A stretch of DNA of 64,000 nt from an uncultured Clostridia bacterium. GTDB taxonomy: Bacteria > Bacillota > Clostridia > Peptostreptococcales > Anaerovoracaceae. Made by a program: the position numbers and the translations under genes. Of the stretch, positions 17,035 through 25,563 are shown piece after piece. Location: positions 46,076-110,075 of the forward strand of contig CAKQOE010000002.1 of NCBI GenBank assembly GCA_934255545.1, given 5' to 3'. The notes beneath the pieces were generated by a model that ran no database searches, was not told the origin of the DNA, and worked only from the letters and a program-made list of their open reading frames with translations. Numbering within the stretch: the first letter of the stretch is position 1; each line of letters begins with the position of its first letter.

Positions 17035-19089
17035 ATGAAGAGATCATTAAGATTCACAGGGATAGTTTCGGCGGTAATGCTGCTTGCCGGAACGTTTGCA
17101 GTCCCATCGTTCGCCTTTATAGAAAGAGGCGATGTGCAGATAAACGGAGAGAGCAGCTACACTCTCGAAGTTGGCGAAACGGCAGAGCTCAGTGTCACGC
17201 CGTACAAGGAACAGCATCTTCCGGGTTGCGGGATGCCTGATTGCCCGTCATCATGCGGTGAGAAACTTTGTATAGATACAAGTATTACCGGCCAGCAGGA
17301 ATGTATATGCGGTGGATTGGATCCTGAAACATATTATGCAACTGTAGAACCGGTGTCATCAAATGATTCAGTAGCGACGGCAGAGTATGATAAAGCTGGA
17401 CATGTTGTCATAACAGCGAAAGGCGCAGGAACTGCGGAAGTAAATATAACAGCAGAATTCCGTGAGTATAATTCAGCTGAAAAGACTGTAAAAGTAACAG
17501 TAAAGGGCAATGACTCAGGCGAAGACAGCAGCAAGGATGACAATAAGGGCGACAGCGGCAATTCAGGTAATGATTCAAACAATTCCGGAAATAACGGCAG
17601 TTCATCAACAGGCAGCGGCTCGGAATCTAATTCCGGCGGAAGCACAGGCGGCTCAACAGTTACAGCCCCTGAAGAAACAGTAAAGGGAGAGCCTGTAACA
17701 GCTCAGTCATACACTGTAAGATCATACAACGAAACACGTAAGGAAGACGATCAGAATATTGAAGTTAAAGTAAAGTTCAGCGCACCTGTAAAGGTACTGA
17801 GCGGAGCTGAAAAGGATCTCATCGTAAAGATCGCCGGCAACACTCTCGACAAAACTCCTAACGCGTCAGACGGCGTGAGTACAAGGACTCTCTCTGTAAA
17901 GGCAGATCCGTCAGACAGCACATCAGTTATAGTGACTATAGGCTCAGTAAAGGGCTCAAAGTTCATCAGGATGACAAACGCGAAGCTCGAGATCGAAGCG
18001 GCAGAAAGCGGCATAAAGAACATAGTTTCTGCGGCTGACAACTCTCCTGTAGAGCTCAGATACATATCTACAGTCATCCCAAGCGGACTCGCGTTCACGC
18101 AGACATCAGCAGTAACAGGCACAGCGTCACAGCCTGCTTCAGTAACTAAGAAGATCTCACACAGAGCTAACGTTCGCGGCATGGTATATATCCAGCCTCT
18201 CAGAAACGGTCAGCCGCTCCTTCCGACAGCGACATTCGACCACGAGGGCTCATACATCATACACGCTCACGCGTTCATAGACACAAAGTCAGGCGACCAG
18301 GTAATGCCTGAAATGACAGAAGCTGACTATGCAAAGGTGATAGCAGATACATTCAAGGCAAGCATAGAAAAGGTTCCTGAACTCAAGGACGCTTACGAGA
18401 TGACATATGACGGCGGCAGCTTTACGCTCAAGGCCCTCAAAGCCACAGCAGGAGAGACGCTTGACGTCCGCATCTACGAATCACCTGCAGCAGACGGCAA
18501 GGTAAATGAATCAGCATCAGATAACAGCAATACAAATACAGGCAGCATCAAGTTCAGCGATGTAAACGGCTGGGAAAAGGAATACGTTTACTACCTCGCA
18601 GAGAGAAAGATCCTCAACGGCAAGGCAGACGGCCAGTTCAAGCCTGCAGACAACATCACAAGAGCAGAGTTCGTAAAGATCCTCGCAGCAGTTTCAGGTC
18701 AGGATGTATCTAAGAGCACAGGAACGTCATTCTCAGACGTAAACGCAGCGTCATGGTACGCTCCTTATGTTGAGTGGGCTTACAAAAACGGCATCGTAAA
18801 GGGCAGCAACGGCAATTTCAAGCCTTCAGCAAACATAACACGCCAGGATATGGCAGTTATGATCGAAAACTTCAGCAAGTACATGAGCAAGACTGTTCCG
18901 TCAATGGAAGCAGGAAAGACATTTGCTGACGACAGCAGGATCGCTTCATACGCAAAGGATGCAGTAGCGTCTCTTCAGAAGGCCGGCATCATAAGCGGCG
19001 ATGTAAACGGAAAGTTCCTGCCGCAGAGCAGCGCAACACGCGCTCAGGCAGCTAAGATGATAACTGTATACATGCAGGTGACAGCTTAG
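17035..19089 (+). CDS. SLH surface protein with six-Cys and H-x-H domains
   Basis: 684 residues from ATG 17035, just after GAGGAGGAAG; an upstream ATG (16996) reads through the palindrome and lacks a ribosome site. Order: signal peptide to about 25; Ig-like domain (25-155) with LPGCGMPDCPSSCGEKLC plus CxC, the same cysteine spacing as at 12700; an Asn/Ser/Gly linker (155-215); a beta domain (about 225-365); the H-x-H domain (about 370-490; SHRANVRGMVYIQPLRNGQ, then HAHAF); three SLH domains (about 500-684). It joins in one chain the two uncharacterised domains otherwise found separately in this locus, which ties the 12700 protein to the lipoprotein and the first SLH protein. Likely a wall-anchored ligand or metal receptor. 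Confidence 0.82.
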   Translation: MKRSLRFTGIVSAVMLLAGTFAVPSFAFIERGDVQINGESSYTLEVGETAELSVTPYKEQHLPGCGMPDCPSSCGEKLCIDTSITGQQECICGGLDPETYYATVEPVSSNDSVATAEYDKAGHVVITAKGAGTAEVNITAEFREYNSAEKTVKVTVKGNDSGEDSSKDDNKGDSGNSGNDSNNSGNNGSSSTGSGSESNSGGSTGGSTVTAPEETVKGEPVTAQSYTVRSYNETRKEDDQNIEVKVKFSAPVKVLSGAEKDLIVKIAGNTLDKTPNASDGVSTRTLSVKADPSDSTSVIVTIGSVKGSKFIRMTNAKLEIEAAESGIKNIVSAADNSPVELRYISTVIPSGLAFTQTSAVTGTASQPASVTKKISHRANVRGMVYIQPLRNGQPLLPTATFDHEGSYIIHAHAFIDTKSGDQVMPEMTEADYAKVIADTFKASIEKVPELKDAYEMTYDGGSFTLKALKATAGETLDVRIYESPAADGKVNESASDNSNTNTGSIKFSDVNGWEKEYVYYLAERKILNGKADGQFKPADNITRAEFVKILAAVSGQDVSKSTGTSFSDVNAASWYAPYVEWAYKNGIVKGSNGNFKPSANITRQDMAVMIENFSKYMSKTVPSMEAGKTFADDSRIASYAKDAVASLQKAGIISGDVNGKFLPQSSATRAQAAKMITVYMQVTA

Positions 19090-19105
19090 TACAGTCTTTA
19101 TAAAA

Positions 19106-19240
19106 TACACTGATACGGAGTATAAACATAAATATACACCGATTAAGTGTAAAATAATATGTATATACGCCGATACGGTGTACGAAATGAAATATACGCC
19201 ATACAAAAATGAAATATCATAAATACACCGAAAAGGTGTA
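19106..19240. repeat. Phased array of 17-bp palindromes
   Basis: Four palindromes near the consensus TACACCGATACGGTGTA start at 19106, 19135, 19166 and 19224, with a half-copy (TACGCC) at 19195. Start-to-start distances are 29, 31, 29 and 29 bases, close to three turns of DNA, so repeated protein sites on one face are plausible. The separators are AT-rich and not conserved. It lies between the SLH gene at 17035 and the metal-efflux operon. Confidence 0.75.
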
Positions 19241-19306
19241 AAGTGTAAAGAATAAATAAATGAAAAATATCCCAAAGCTATACAAAAAAGCAGTCCGGCA
19301 TCCCGG

Positions 19307-19344
19307 CGTGCGTCACCGCACGAGCATTCCGCCCGCGAGGGCGG
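19307..19344. repeat. Twin hairpin element
   Basis: The first hairpin is CGTGCG-TCAC-CGCACG (19307-19322). A 6-base spacer follows, then hairpin CCGCCC-GCGA-GGGCGG (19329-19344). TCAC reads GTGA on the minus strand, so both loops are of GNRA type, on opposite strands. The same arrangement is at 26544. Confidence 0.7.
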
Positions 19345-19381
19345 CAGGTACAGCAGAGGGTTATTTTTCATTTTTTGATAT

Positions 19382-19416
19382 CAACATATTGACACATAAT
19401 GATATGTTGCTATAAT
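19382..19416 (+). promoter_or_regulatory. Promoter and dyad operator of the efflux operon
   Basis: TTGACA (19389-19394) and TATAAT (19411-19416) are 16 bases apart, a near-consensus sigma-A promoter. A perfect dyad CAACATAT (19382-19389) / ATATGTTG (19402-19409) overlaps both elements, as ArsR/SmtB operators do. Binding of the regulator at 19445 would block polymerase until metal releases it. Confidence 0.75.
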
Positions 19417-19444
19417 AAAGGCAGATAAAGAAAGGAGCTTGATG

Positions 19445-19861
19445 ATGATGGAAGAAAAAAAGAACTGTGACTGCGCCGGGTCATGCTCGGGCGATGCAGA
19501 CCTCTGCTGTGAAAGGTGCGAGATACATCCCGACAATATCAGGGCAGCTGCGGACGGTCTCCCGTCAGAGATCGACCTTAAGGATGTGGCCGAGCTTTAC
19601 AAGCTGTTCTCGGATTATTCGAGAGTGCGCATACTTTATCTGCTGGCGGAGCGCGAGCTGTGCGTGTGCGATCTGACTGAGCTGATGGACATAAATCAGT
19701 CAGCCATATCCAACCATCTGAGGCTGCTCAGGAACGGCAAGCTTGTAAAGTCGAGAAGAGAAGGCAAAAATGTCTACTATTCTCTGGCTGACAGCCATGT
19801 CGAGACTATACTCAGAAACGGTCTCGAACACGTCCGCGAGGACCGCGGCGACCTTGAGTAA
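19445..19861 (+). CDS. ArsR/SmtB-family metal-sensing repressor (CadC-like)
   Basis: About 138 residues. The start lies among three consecutive ATGs (19442, 19445, 19448); 19445 is seven bases from GGAG. A Cys-rich N-terminus (CDCAGSCSGDADLCCERC) precedes a winged helix-turn-helix with ELCVCDLTELMD, the alpha-3 CxC metal site of CadC/ArsR proteins, and INQSAISNHLRLLRNGKLV as recognition helix. Such repressors leave DNA on binding Cd, Pb or Zn. The dyad over its own promoter and the HMA and P-type ATPase genes downstream fit an autoregulated efflux operon. Which ion is sensed cannot be fixed from sequence. Confidence 0.92.
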   Translation: MMEEKKNCDCAGSCSGDADLCCERCEIHPDNIRAAADGLPSEIDLKDVAELYKLFSDYSRVRILYLLAERELCVCDLTELMDINQSAISNHLRLLRNGKLVKSRREGKNVYYSLADSHVETILRNGLEHVREDRGDLE

Positions 19862-19943
19862 CAGGTCTGCGGGCAGACGCCGGTATAATATTATTAATTT
19901 ATTAAAACACAATATTTCAGTACTTGATAAAGGAGATCACAAA

Positions 19944-20162
19944 ATGAAAAAGAAGTTCAAGATGCAGGATGTAGATTGCGCTAACTGCGCTGCAAAGATG
20001 GAAGAAGCTATAAAGAAGATCGACGGCGTAAACGACGCAAGCGTAAGCTTTATGGCTCAGAAGCTCTCTATCGATGCAGACGATGAGAGATTTGACGAGA
20101 TCATGCAGGAGGCTCAGAGAGTAGTTCAGTCTATCGAGCCTGATACATCTATCGTACTTTAA
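19944..20162 (+). CDS. Heavy-metal-associated (HMA) domain protein
   Basis: 72 residues, the whole protein being one HMA ferredoxin-like fold with the metal site DCANCAAKM (CxxC). ATG 19944 follows AAGGAG; the frame is open earlier but has no ribosome site there. Proteins of this type carry a soft metal ion to a P-type ATPase. Here the ATPase at 20297 begins without an HMA domain, so this looks like its detached metal-binding domain, made as a separate polypeptide. The sequence ends EPDTSIVL. Confidence 0.88.
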   Translation: MKKKFKMQDVDCANCAAKMEEAIKKIDGVNDASVSFMAQKLSIDADDERFDEIMQEAQRVVQSIEPDTSIVL

Positions 20163-20230
20163 TTTTGTTTTAAACTGATAAAACAAGGGCTTGAAGCTCC
20201 GCGCACCGGTTCGGACAGAGAGCCGTTTCA

Positions 20231-20261
20231 GGACCGCTCCGCAGACAATACGGGGCGGTCC
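20231..20261 (+). terminator. Hairpin between HMA and ATPase genes
   Basis: GGACCGCTCCG (20231-20241) pairs with CGGGGCGGTCC (20251-20261) apart from one mismatch. No long T-run follows, so it may be a processing or attenuation hairpin that sets the HMA:ATPase ratio rather than a full stop. Confidence 0.45.
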
Positions 20262-20296
20262 GCTTCTAAGAGACCGGTTTCTAATGGAGAAAGATC

Positions 20297-22291
20297 ATGA
20301 ATAAGCTTGTAAAAAATATGACTAAAAAGCAGAAAAAGGATCTTAAGCTTATACTCATTTCAGCCGTATGGTACGCTGCAGCGCTTATCATATGCCACCT
20401 TATGGATTTTCAGAGCATTGCGGGGAAATGGGGCGGGCTTGCGATAGAGCTCGTGATTTTTATGATATCATATGTGATCATCTGCCGAAACGTATATAAA
20501 AAGGCGTGGTCAAATATAAAGAGCGGGCAGATATTTGACGAAAACCTGCTCATGATGGTAGCTACGATCGGCGCGATAGGTACGGGAGAGTTTTCCGAGG
20601 CTGTGGCCGTTATGCTGTTCTACCAGGTAGGTGAGCTTTTCCAGAGTATCGCGGTAAACAAGTCACGCCAGTCTGTAAGCGAGCTCATGGACATCATGCC
20701 TGAGTATGCTAACCTCGTAAAGGACGGCGGCGAGGTAGCGGAGGTAGACCCTGACGACGTGCTCGTCGGCGAGACTATCGTAGTAAAGCCGGGAGAGCGC
20801 ATACCTCTCGACTGCCGTGTAAAGAGCGGAGAATCCATGATAGACACGTCTGCTTTGACGGGCGAGTCAGTACCGCGCCGCGCAGCCGCAGGAGACGAGA
20901 TAATCAGCGGATGCATAAACGGCGAGGGCGTGCTTTATGCGGAGGTCATGAAAACGTATGATAATTCAACTGTCGCGCGCATACTTGAGCTCGTAGAGAG
21001 CGCGAGTGAAAAGAAAGCGCCTACAGAGAAGTTTATAACAAAGTTTGCGCGTTACTATACGCCTGCCGTAGTTTTCGCGGCGATAGCGCTGGCTGTCATA
21101 CCGCCGTTCTTTACAGGCGGGCTGAGCTCGCTCAGCACATGGCTTTACAGAGCGTGTACGTTCCTCGTAGTTTCGTGTCCGTGCGCGCTTGTAATTTCAG
21201 TGCCTATGAGCTTTTTCGGAGGTATAGGCGCGGCGTCAAACAACGGCATACTGGTAAAGGGAAGCAACTACCTGGAAGCTATGGCAAAGCTTGACACTAT
21301 AGTTTTCGATAAGACAGGAACTCTCACAAAGGGCGAATTCAAAGTAACAGCCATAGAGCCTGAAAACGGTGTATCAGGATCAGAGCTGCTGGGGATGGCT
21401 GCGGCAGCTGAAGCGTTATCTACGCATCCTGTTGCTGCTGCTGTACGTGCCGCGTGGGCGTCATACGGTATAGAAAATATGAGTAGGGCTGAGGCTGACA
21501 GCGCGGATCCTGAGCATAAAGCGGACATATCGGAGATCGCGGGTCACGGCATAAAAGCAGTCATAGACTCAAAAACGATATACGCAGGAAATGAAAAGCT
21601 CATGAAAACAGCCGGAGTCGATGTTAGCAGAGCAAAGGAAAAGATAGCGTCCATAAGCGCAGAAGCAGCAGGTACAGTCATATTCCTGGCTGAGGACGGC
21701 AGATTTATGGGATATATCATCATAGCCGATGAGATAAAGGAAACTACTGCAGAGGCCATAGCAAAGCTCAAAAAGCTCGGTGTTAAAAATACTGTAATGC
21801 TTACCGGCGACAAGCGCGAAGTGGCAGAGGCGGTAGCAAAGGAGATCGGGCTCGATACGTTCTGCGCGGAGCTTCTCCCTGCCGACAAAGTAAGCAAGGT
21901 AGAAGAGCTGCTCGAAGCAGAAAAAGCGGCAGGAAAGGGCGGACAGCTCGCGTTCGCGGGCGACGGCATAAACGACGCGCCTGTACTGATGCGCTCCGAC
22001 ATAGGCATAGCGATGGGCCGCATGGGCTCAGACGCGGCTATAGAAGCAGCCGATGTAGTAATAATGGACGACAACATCATGCGCGTGTCCCTCGCGGTAC
22101 GCATAGCGAGAAAGACTATGCGCATAGTACACCAGAATATAGTATTCGCTATCGGCGTAAAGCTCGCGATACTCGCCCTTACAGCCGTTGGCTATGCAAA
22201 TATGTGGTGGGCCGTATTCGGCGACGTCGGCGTCGCTGTCATAGCCATACTGAACGCTATGCGCGCGCTGTATATAAAGGAAGAAAAATAA
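20297..22291 (+). CDS. P1B-type heavy-metal ATPase (Zn/Cd/Pb class)
   Basis: 664-residue membrane pump that exports soft divalent metals with ATP. It shows the actuator motif TGES, the ion-path SCPCALVIS in helix 6, phosphorylation site DKTGTLT (Asp338), the HP motif in STHPVAAA, and GDGINDAPVL. The CPC and the C-terminal membrane stretch GDVGVAVIAILNAMRAL match the ZntA/CadA group rather than copper pumps. It has no N-terminal HMA domain; the separate HMA protein at 19944 probably serves that role. It is last in the ArsR-regulated operon; a strong terminator follows at 22378. Confidence 0.93.
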   Translation: MNKLVKNMTKKQKKDLKLILISAVWYAAALIICHLMDFQSIAGKWGGLAIELVIFMISYVIICRNVYKKAWSNIKSGQIFDENLLMMVATIGAIGTGEFSEAVAVMLFYQVGELFQSIAVNKSRQSVSELMDIMPEYANLVKDGGEVAEVDPDDVLVGETIVVKPGERIPLDCRVKSGESMIDTSALTGESVPRRAAAGDEIISGCINGEGVLYAEVMKTYDNSTVARILELVESASEKKAPTEKFITKFARYYTPAVVFAAIALAVIPPFFTGGLSSLSTWLYRACTFLVVSCPCALVISVPMSFFGGIGAASNNGILVKGSNYLEAMAKLDTIVFDKTGTLTKGEFKVTAIEPENGVSGSELLGMAAAAEALSTHPVAAAVRAAWASYGIENMSRAEADSADPEHKADISEIAGHGIKAVIDSKTIYAGNEKLMKTAGVDVSRAKEKIASISAEAAGTVIFLAEDGRFMGYIIIADEIKETTAEAIAKLKKLGVKNTVMLTGDKREVAEAVAKEIGLDTFCAELLPADKVSKVEELLEAEKAAGKGGQLAFAGDGINDAPVLMRSDIGIAMGRMGSDAAIEAADVVIMDDNIMRVSLAVRIARKTMRIVHQNIVFAIGVKLAILALTAVGYANMWWAVFGDVGVAVIAILNAMRALYIKEEK

Positions 22292-22377
22292 CATAGCTCC
22301 GGCGCGGAAAGAATGAACAGATAAAACAATAAAAAGCAGTAAGTAAGAAAATATGAATTGAATACAGTGAAACGGAC

Positions 22378-22417
22378 GGGCGGCCTCGGGCCGCCCTTTT
22401 TCGTGCGCCGGGCGCAC
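22378..22417 (+). terminator. Rho-independent terminator plus palindrome
   Basis: GGGCGGCC-TC-GGGCCGCCC (22378-22396) followed by TTTTT ends the efflux operon. Immediately after, GTGCGCC-G-GGCGCAC (22403-22417) is a copy of the single-G-centred palindrome family. Confidence 0.8.
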
Positions 22418-22453
22418 GCGAGGATATCGCATTTATTACAGGGAAAATTATTG

Positions 22454-22482
22454 TTGACTGAGGGTGCCGGATGTAATATAAT
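22454..22482 (+). promoter_or_regulatory. SRP RNA promoter
   Basis: TTGACT (22454-22459) and TATAAT (22477-22482) with 17-base spacing give a strong sigma-A promoter. Transcription would start near 22489, at the edge of the SRP RNA helix. Confidence 0.8.
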
Positions 22483-22488
22483 TATTCG

Positions 22489-22653
22489 AGCAGTTGCCTT
22501 TTGATGGCTTTACCGTGTGTCTGGGGTCCTGCGCAATAAGAACCTGTGAACCTCGTCAGGTCCGGAAGGAAGCAGCGATAAGCGGGACCTCTTATGTGCC
22601 GCAGATCAGCCTCTTTCATTTCGGTAAAGCTTTCAAAGGGCAGCTGTTTTTTT
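22489..22653 (+). ncRNA. ffs: Signal recognition particle RNA
   Basis: The core (about 22518-22612) has the universal SRP domain IV sequence: GAACC...GTCAGGTCCGGAAGGAAGCAG, here with CAGGTCCGGAAGGAAGCAG as the diagnostic part, which binds Ffh. The helix extends beyond the usual short form: 22491-22515 pairs almost perfectly with 22622-22646, and TTTTTTT (22647-22653) follows the last strand, so the closing helix doubles as terminator. Predicted length is about 165 nt, between the 4.5S form and the Bacillus form with an Alu domain. It lies directly before dnaX, as in Bacillus. The 5' end is inferred from the promoter. Confidence 0.9.
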
Positions 22654-22679
22654 ATGCTGTAATTTACGGAGAATATCAC

Positions 22680-24437
22680 ATGTACACAGCTATATACAGA
22701 GATTTCCGTCCGGACAGCTTCGATCAGATTGTCGGGCAGGATCATATAGTACGAATATTAAAAAGCCAGATAGCGTCCGGCCGGACCGGACATGCGTACC
22801 TGTTCTGCGGAACGCGCGGGACGGGAAAAACGACTACGGCGCGTATACTTGCCAAAGCGCTCAACTGCGAGTCTGAGGACGTCGCAGTGAGACCGTGCTG
22901 CGAGTGCGCGAGCTGCCGGGCCATAAAAGAAGGCAGCTTTATGGACGTCATAGAGATAGACGCAGCGTCAAACAACGGCGTCGATAACATACGCGAGCTC
23001 AGGGAGAGCGTTAAATATCCTCCTGCTGTCGGGCGCAATAAAGTATATATCATAGACGAAGTGCACATGCTGTCCACCGGAGCGTTCAATGCTCTGCTCA
23101 AGACTCTCGAAGAGCCGCCGGAGAACGTTGTTTTCATACTTGCGACTACTGAGCCGCAGAAGCTTCCGGCGACTATACTTTCGCGCTGCATGCGGCTTGA
23201 TTTCAGGCGCGTGTCAGAAAAGACCATAGCTGACAATATGAGGATGATATGCGAGGCGCGCGGGCTTGAGGCAGATGAAGCCGCGCTTGCGCTCATAGCA
23301 GTGAATGCAGACGGCTCTGTACGCGACAGTCTCAGTATACTTGAGCAGTGCATTTCGACCGGAGATAAGCGCATCACTCGTGATGATGTGGCTGAGATGC
23401 TGGGAACAGCAGGCGAAGAGGTCATGATAGAGCTGACAGATCTCGTCATGAAAGCCGATATGTCATCAGCGCTGCTGCTGCTTGATTCGGCGATAAATTC
23501 AGGAAGAGATGTTAAGCAGTTTATGAAGGAGTGGCTCGCTCATTTCAGGAATCTGCTTATGGCAAAATATATACAGGACCCTGAGAGTGCGCTTAATATG
23601 TCGCTTGAGAACGTTGAAAGGGTCAGGAAACAGAGCGCTGAGATATCTACAGACCTTTTGAACCGCGGCATAACCGAGCTGACAAAGACGATATCAGAGT
23701 CGCGCTGGTCAGCGCAGCCGCGCGTTATGCTGGAGATGTGCATAGTACGACTGGGAGTCGGTCAGGAAGAGCTTAAGCAGACTGTATTCAGATATGACGG
23801 GGCAGCGCCTGCTGTTTCCGACAGCGGAGCTTCATCCGGAGGAGCGCAGGCAGTACGCACAGCGCAGCCGGCCGTTCAGCAGCCGGTGCAGGACAACGGA
23901 CTTTCAGATGAAGAACGCTATCTGCAGAGCCTTATAGACAGCGGATCAGGAAACGGCAGCAGTATGATGCCGCCCGAGCCTGATTACGGCGATATGTACG
24001 GGACATCCGACGCGCCGCCGCCTGCCGGCCGCGGCAACACACCGATAGAAGCGCACAGCGCACAGCCACAGACAGCGCCGCCTGCCGGCCGCGCCGTTCC
24101 CGGTATAACGCCGGAAGCCGCCGACCTGTGGAACACAGTAGTAAAAAAAGCCGTAGGCGAAAAGCCTATGCTCATACGCATAGAAAACAGAGCAAAACTC
24201 GTCGGCATGGACGATAAAAACTTTTACGTAGCCGTCCAGGACGACATGACTGCAAGGATCATAAAAGAAAGAGGCCGTGAGATCTTAGAAAAGAAAATGG
24301 AAGAATACCACGGCACACACCTGACGCTCCGCCTGGCCAAACAAAAAGGCGTCCCGTTAGCCAAAGAACAGGACAAAGCCGAAATGGTAGCAGAGCAGAT
24401 AAAAGAAAAGTTCCATATAGATGTAGAGATAAAATAA
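22680..24437 (+). CDS. dnaX: DNA polymerase III gamma/tau subunit
   Basis: 585 residues from ATG 22680 (GGAG eight bases before); the longer open frame upstream is the SRP RNA, not coding. The clamp-loader motor subunit has Walker A GTRGTGKTT, a four-Cys zinc module around CCECASC, the DExx box IIDEVHML and the sensor LSRC. After domain III, a Pro/Ala/Gly-rich linker (about 430-480) and a C-terminal domain (about 485-585) remain, the tau-type part that meets the polymerase or helicase. Oligo-A runs exist, but no productive frameshift signal was identified. It begins the dnaX - ybaB - recR replication and repair set. Confidence 0.96.
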   Translation: MYTAIYRDFRPDSFDQIVGQDHIVRILKSQIASGRTGHAYLFCGTRGTGKTTTARILAKALNCESEDVAVRPCCECASCRAIKEGSFMDVIEIDAASNNGVDNIRELRESVKYPPAVGRNKVYIIDEVHMLSTGAFNALLKTLEEPPENVVFILATTEPQKLPATILSRCMRLDFRRVSEKTIADNMRMICEARGLEADEAALALIAVNADGSVRDSLSILEQCISTGDKRITRDDVAEMLGTAGEEVMIELTDLVMKADMSSALLLLDSAINSGRDVKQFMKEWLAHFRNLLMAKYIQDPESALNMSLENVERVRKQSAEISTDLLNRGITELTKTISESRWSAQPRVMLEMCIVRLGVGQEELKQTVFRYDGAAPAVSDSGASSGGAQAVRTAQPAVQQPVQDNGLSDEERYLQSLIDSGSGNGSSMMPPEPDYGDMYGTSDAPPPAGRGNTPIEAHSAQPQTAPPAGRAVPGITPEAADLWNTVVKKAVGEKPMLIRIENRAKLVGMDDKNFYVAVQDDMTARIIKERGREILEKKMEEYHGTHLTLRLAKQKGVPLAKEQDKAEMVAEQIKEKFHIDVEIK

Positions 24438-24491
24438 AGACGCCACATAAAGCAGGCGTCCCGTATATAGTAGATATAATGGAGGAAGAAA

Positions 24492-24851
24492 ATGGGAAAA
24501 GGAATGAAAGCCGGTAAAAGACCAAGCGCAGGCGGCGCAAAAGGCATGCAGAGACAGCAGATGGCGCAGATCCAGGCTATGCAGCAGATGATGGAAAAGA
24601 CACAGGCTGAGATCGAAGCAAAAGAAGTTGAAGCATCAGCAGGCGGCGGCGCAGTTTCAGTAAAAGTAAACGGCAAAAAGGAACTCGTAGAAGTAAACCT
24701 CAAGCCTGAAGTAGTAGACCCTGACGACATCGAAATGCTCCAGGACCTCATCATAGCAGCAGTAAACGAAGCTATGCGCCAGGTAAACGAGATAAGCGAG
24801 AGCGAAATGGGCAAGGTAACAGGCGGACTCAATATCCCGGGTCTTTTTTAG
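24492..24851 (+). CDS. ybaB: YbaB/EbfC nucleoid-associated protein
   Basis: 119 residues, strong GGAGGAAG site. A basic N-terminus precedes a helix rich in Gln and Met ([19 protein letters not shown]), then [40 protein letters not shown], whose [11 protein letters not shown] core is the family hallmark. It forms tweezers-shaped dimers that bind DNA. Its location between dnaX and recR is conserved across Bacillota. Confidence 0.95.
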   Translation: MGKGMKAGKRPSAGGAKGMQRQQMAQIQAMQQMMEKTQAEIEAKEVEASAGGGAVSVKVNGKKELVEVNLKPEVVDPDDIEMLQDLIIAAVNEAMRQVNEISESEMGKVTGGLNIPGLF

Positions 24852-24871
24852 GCATGACCCGGTAAAATAAA

Positions 24872-25474
24872 ATGAGTCAGTACGCAAGACCGCTCGCGGC
24901 CCTCATACGCGAGCTTTCAAAGCTTCCGGGCATAGGAGGCAAAACAGCGCAGCGCCTCGCGTTCCATATCCTGTCACTTGATGACAAGGAAGCAAACGCG
25001 CTCGCAGAGTCCATAACACGCGCCAAAGCAGAAATGAAATACTGCTCCGTATGCGGAAATCTCACAGACAAAGACCCATGCGAGATATGCTCCGACCCGT
25101 CGCGCGACCACACTACCATATGCGTAGTCGAGCAGGCGAAGGATGTAGCAGCGATGGAACGCATGAAAGAGTACCGCGGCGTGTACCACGTCCTTCACGG
25201 AGCGATATCGCCCATGGACGGCATAGGACCGGAAGATATAAACCTGAAGCAGCTCATAGTCAGACTTCAGCAGAACGACGACGTAAAAGAGGTCATACTC
25301 GCAACGAACCCTACTATAGAGGGCGAAGCCACAGCGATGTACACAGCGCGCCTCATAAAGCCCGCAGGCATAAAATGCACGCGCATAGCGCACGGGATAC
25401 CTGTAGGCGGTGACCTCGAGTACACAGATGAAGTAACGCTTTCAAAAGCCATAGAAGGCCGCAATGAGCTGTAA
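24872..25474 (+). CDS. recR: Recombination mediator RecR
   Basis: 200 residues: helix-hairpin-helix [17 protein letters not shown], the four-Cys zinc finger C-x2-C...C-x2-C (CSVCGN ... CEICSD), a Toprim domain ([15 protein letters not shown]) and the C-terminal LARGIPVG-like segment [17 protein letters not shown]. RecR forms a ring clamp that helps load RecA at gaps with RecFO. The ATG lies 20 bases after ybaB with a weak ribosome site, so translation is probably coupled. Confidence 0.96.
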   Translation: MSQYARPLAALIRELSKLPGIGGKTAQRLAFHILSLDDKEANALAESITRAKAEMKYCSVCGNLTDKDPCEICSDPSRDHTTICVVEQAKDVAAMERMKEYRGVYHVLHGAISPMDGIGPEDINLKQLIVRLQQNDDVKEVILATNPTIEGEATAMYTARLIKPAGIKCTRIAHGIPVGGDLEYTDEVTLSKAIEGRNEL

Positions 25475-25563
25475 ATGCTCAAGCGGTCTTTTATTTTTTT
25501 AAGCAGTTTTACACAGATCTCAAGCACAGATCATGGATCTTTGATCGTTAAAGGTGGAAAATA

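Noticed and set aside
22494..22679. N-terminal extension of dnaX
   Set aside because: This stretch is the SRP RNA and its terminator; the ATG at 22680 has a proper ribosome site and matches the normal DnaX start.
24139..24152. Slippery A-run in dnaX that might give a gamma subunit
   Set aside because: The A7 run is in a suitable phase, but the shifted frame does not stop soon after, and no stimulatory stem or upstream SD-like element is evident.
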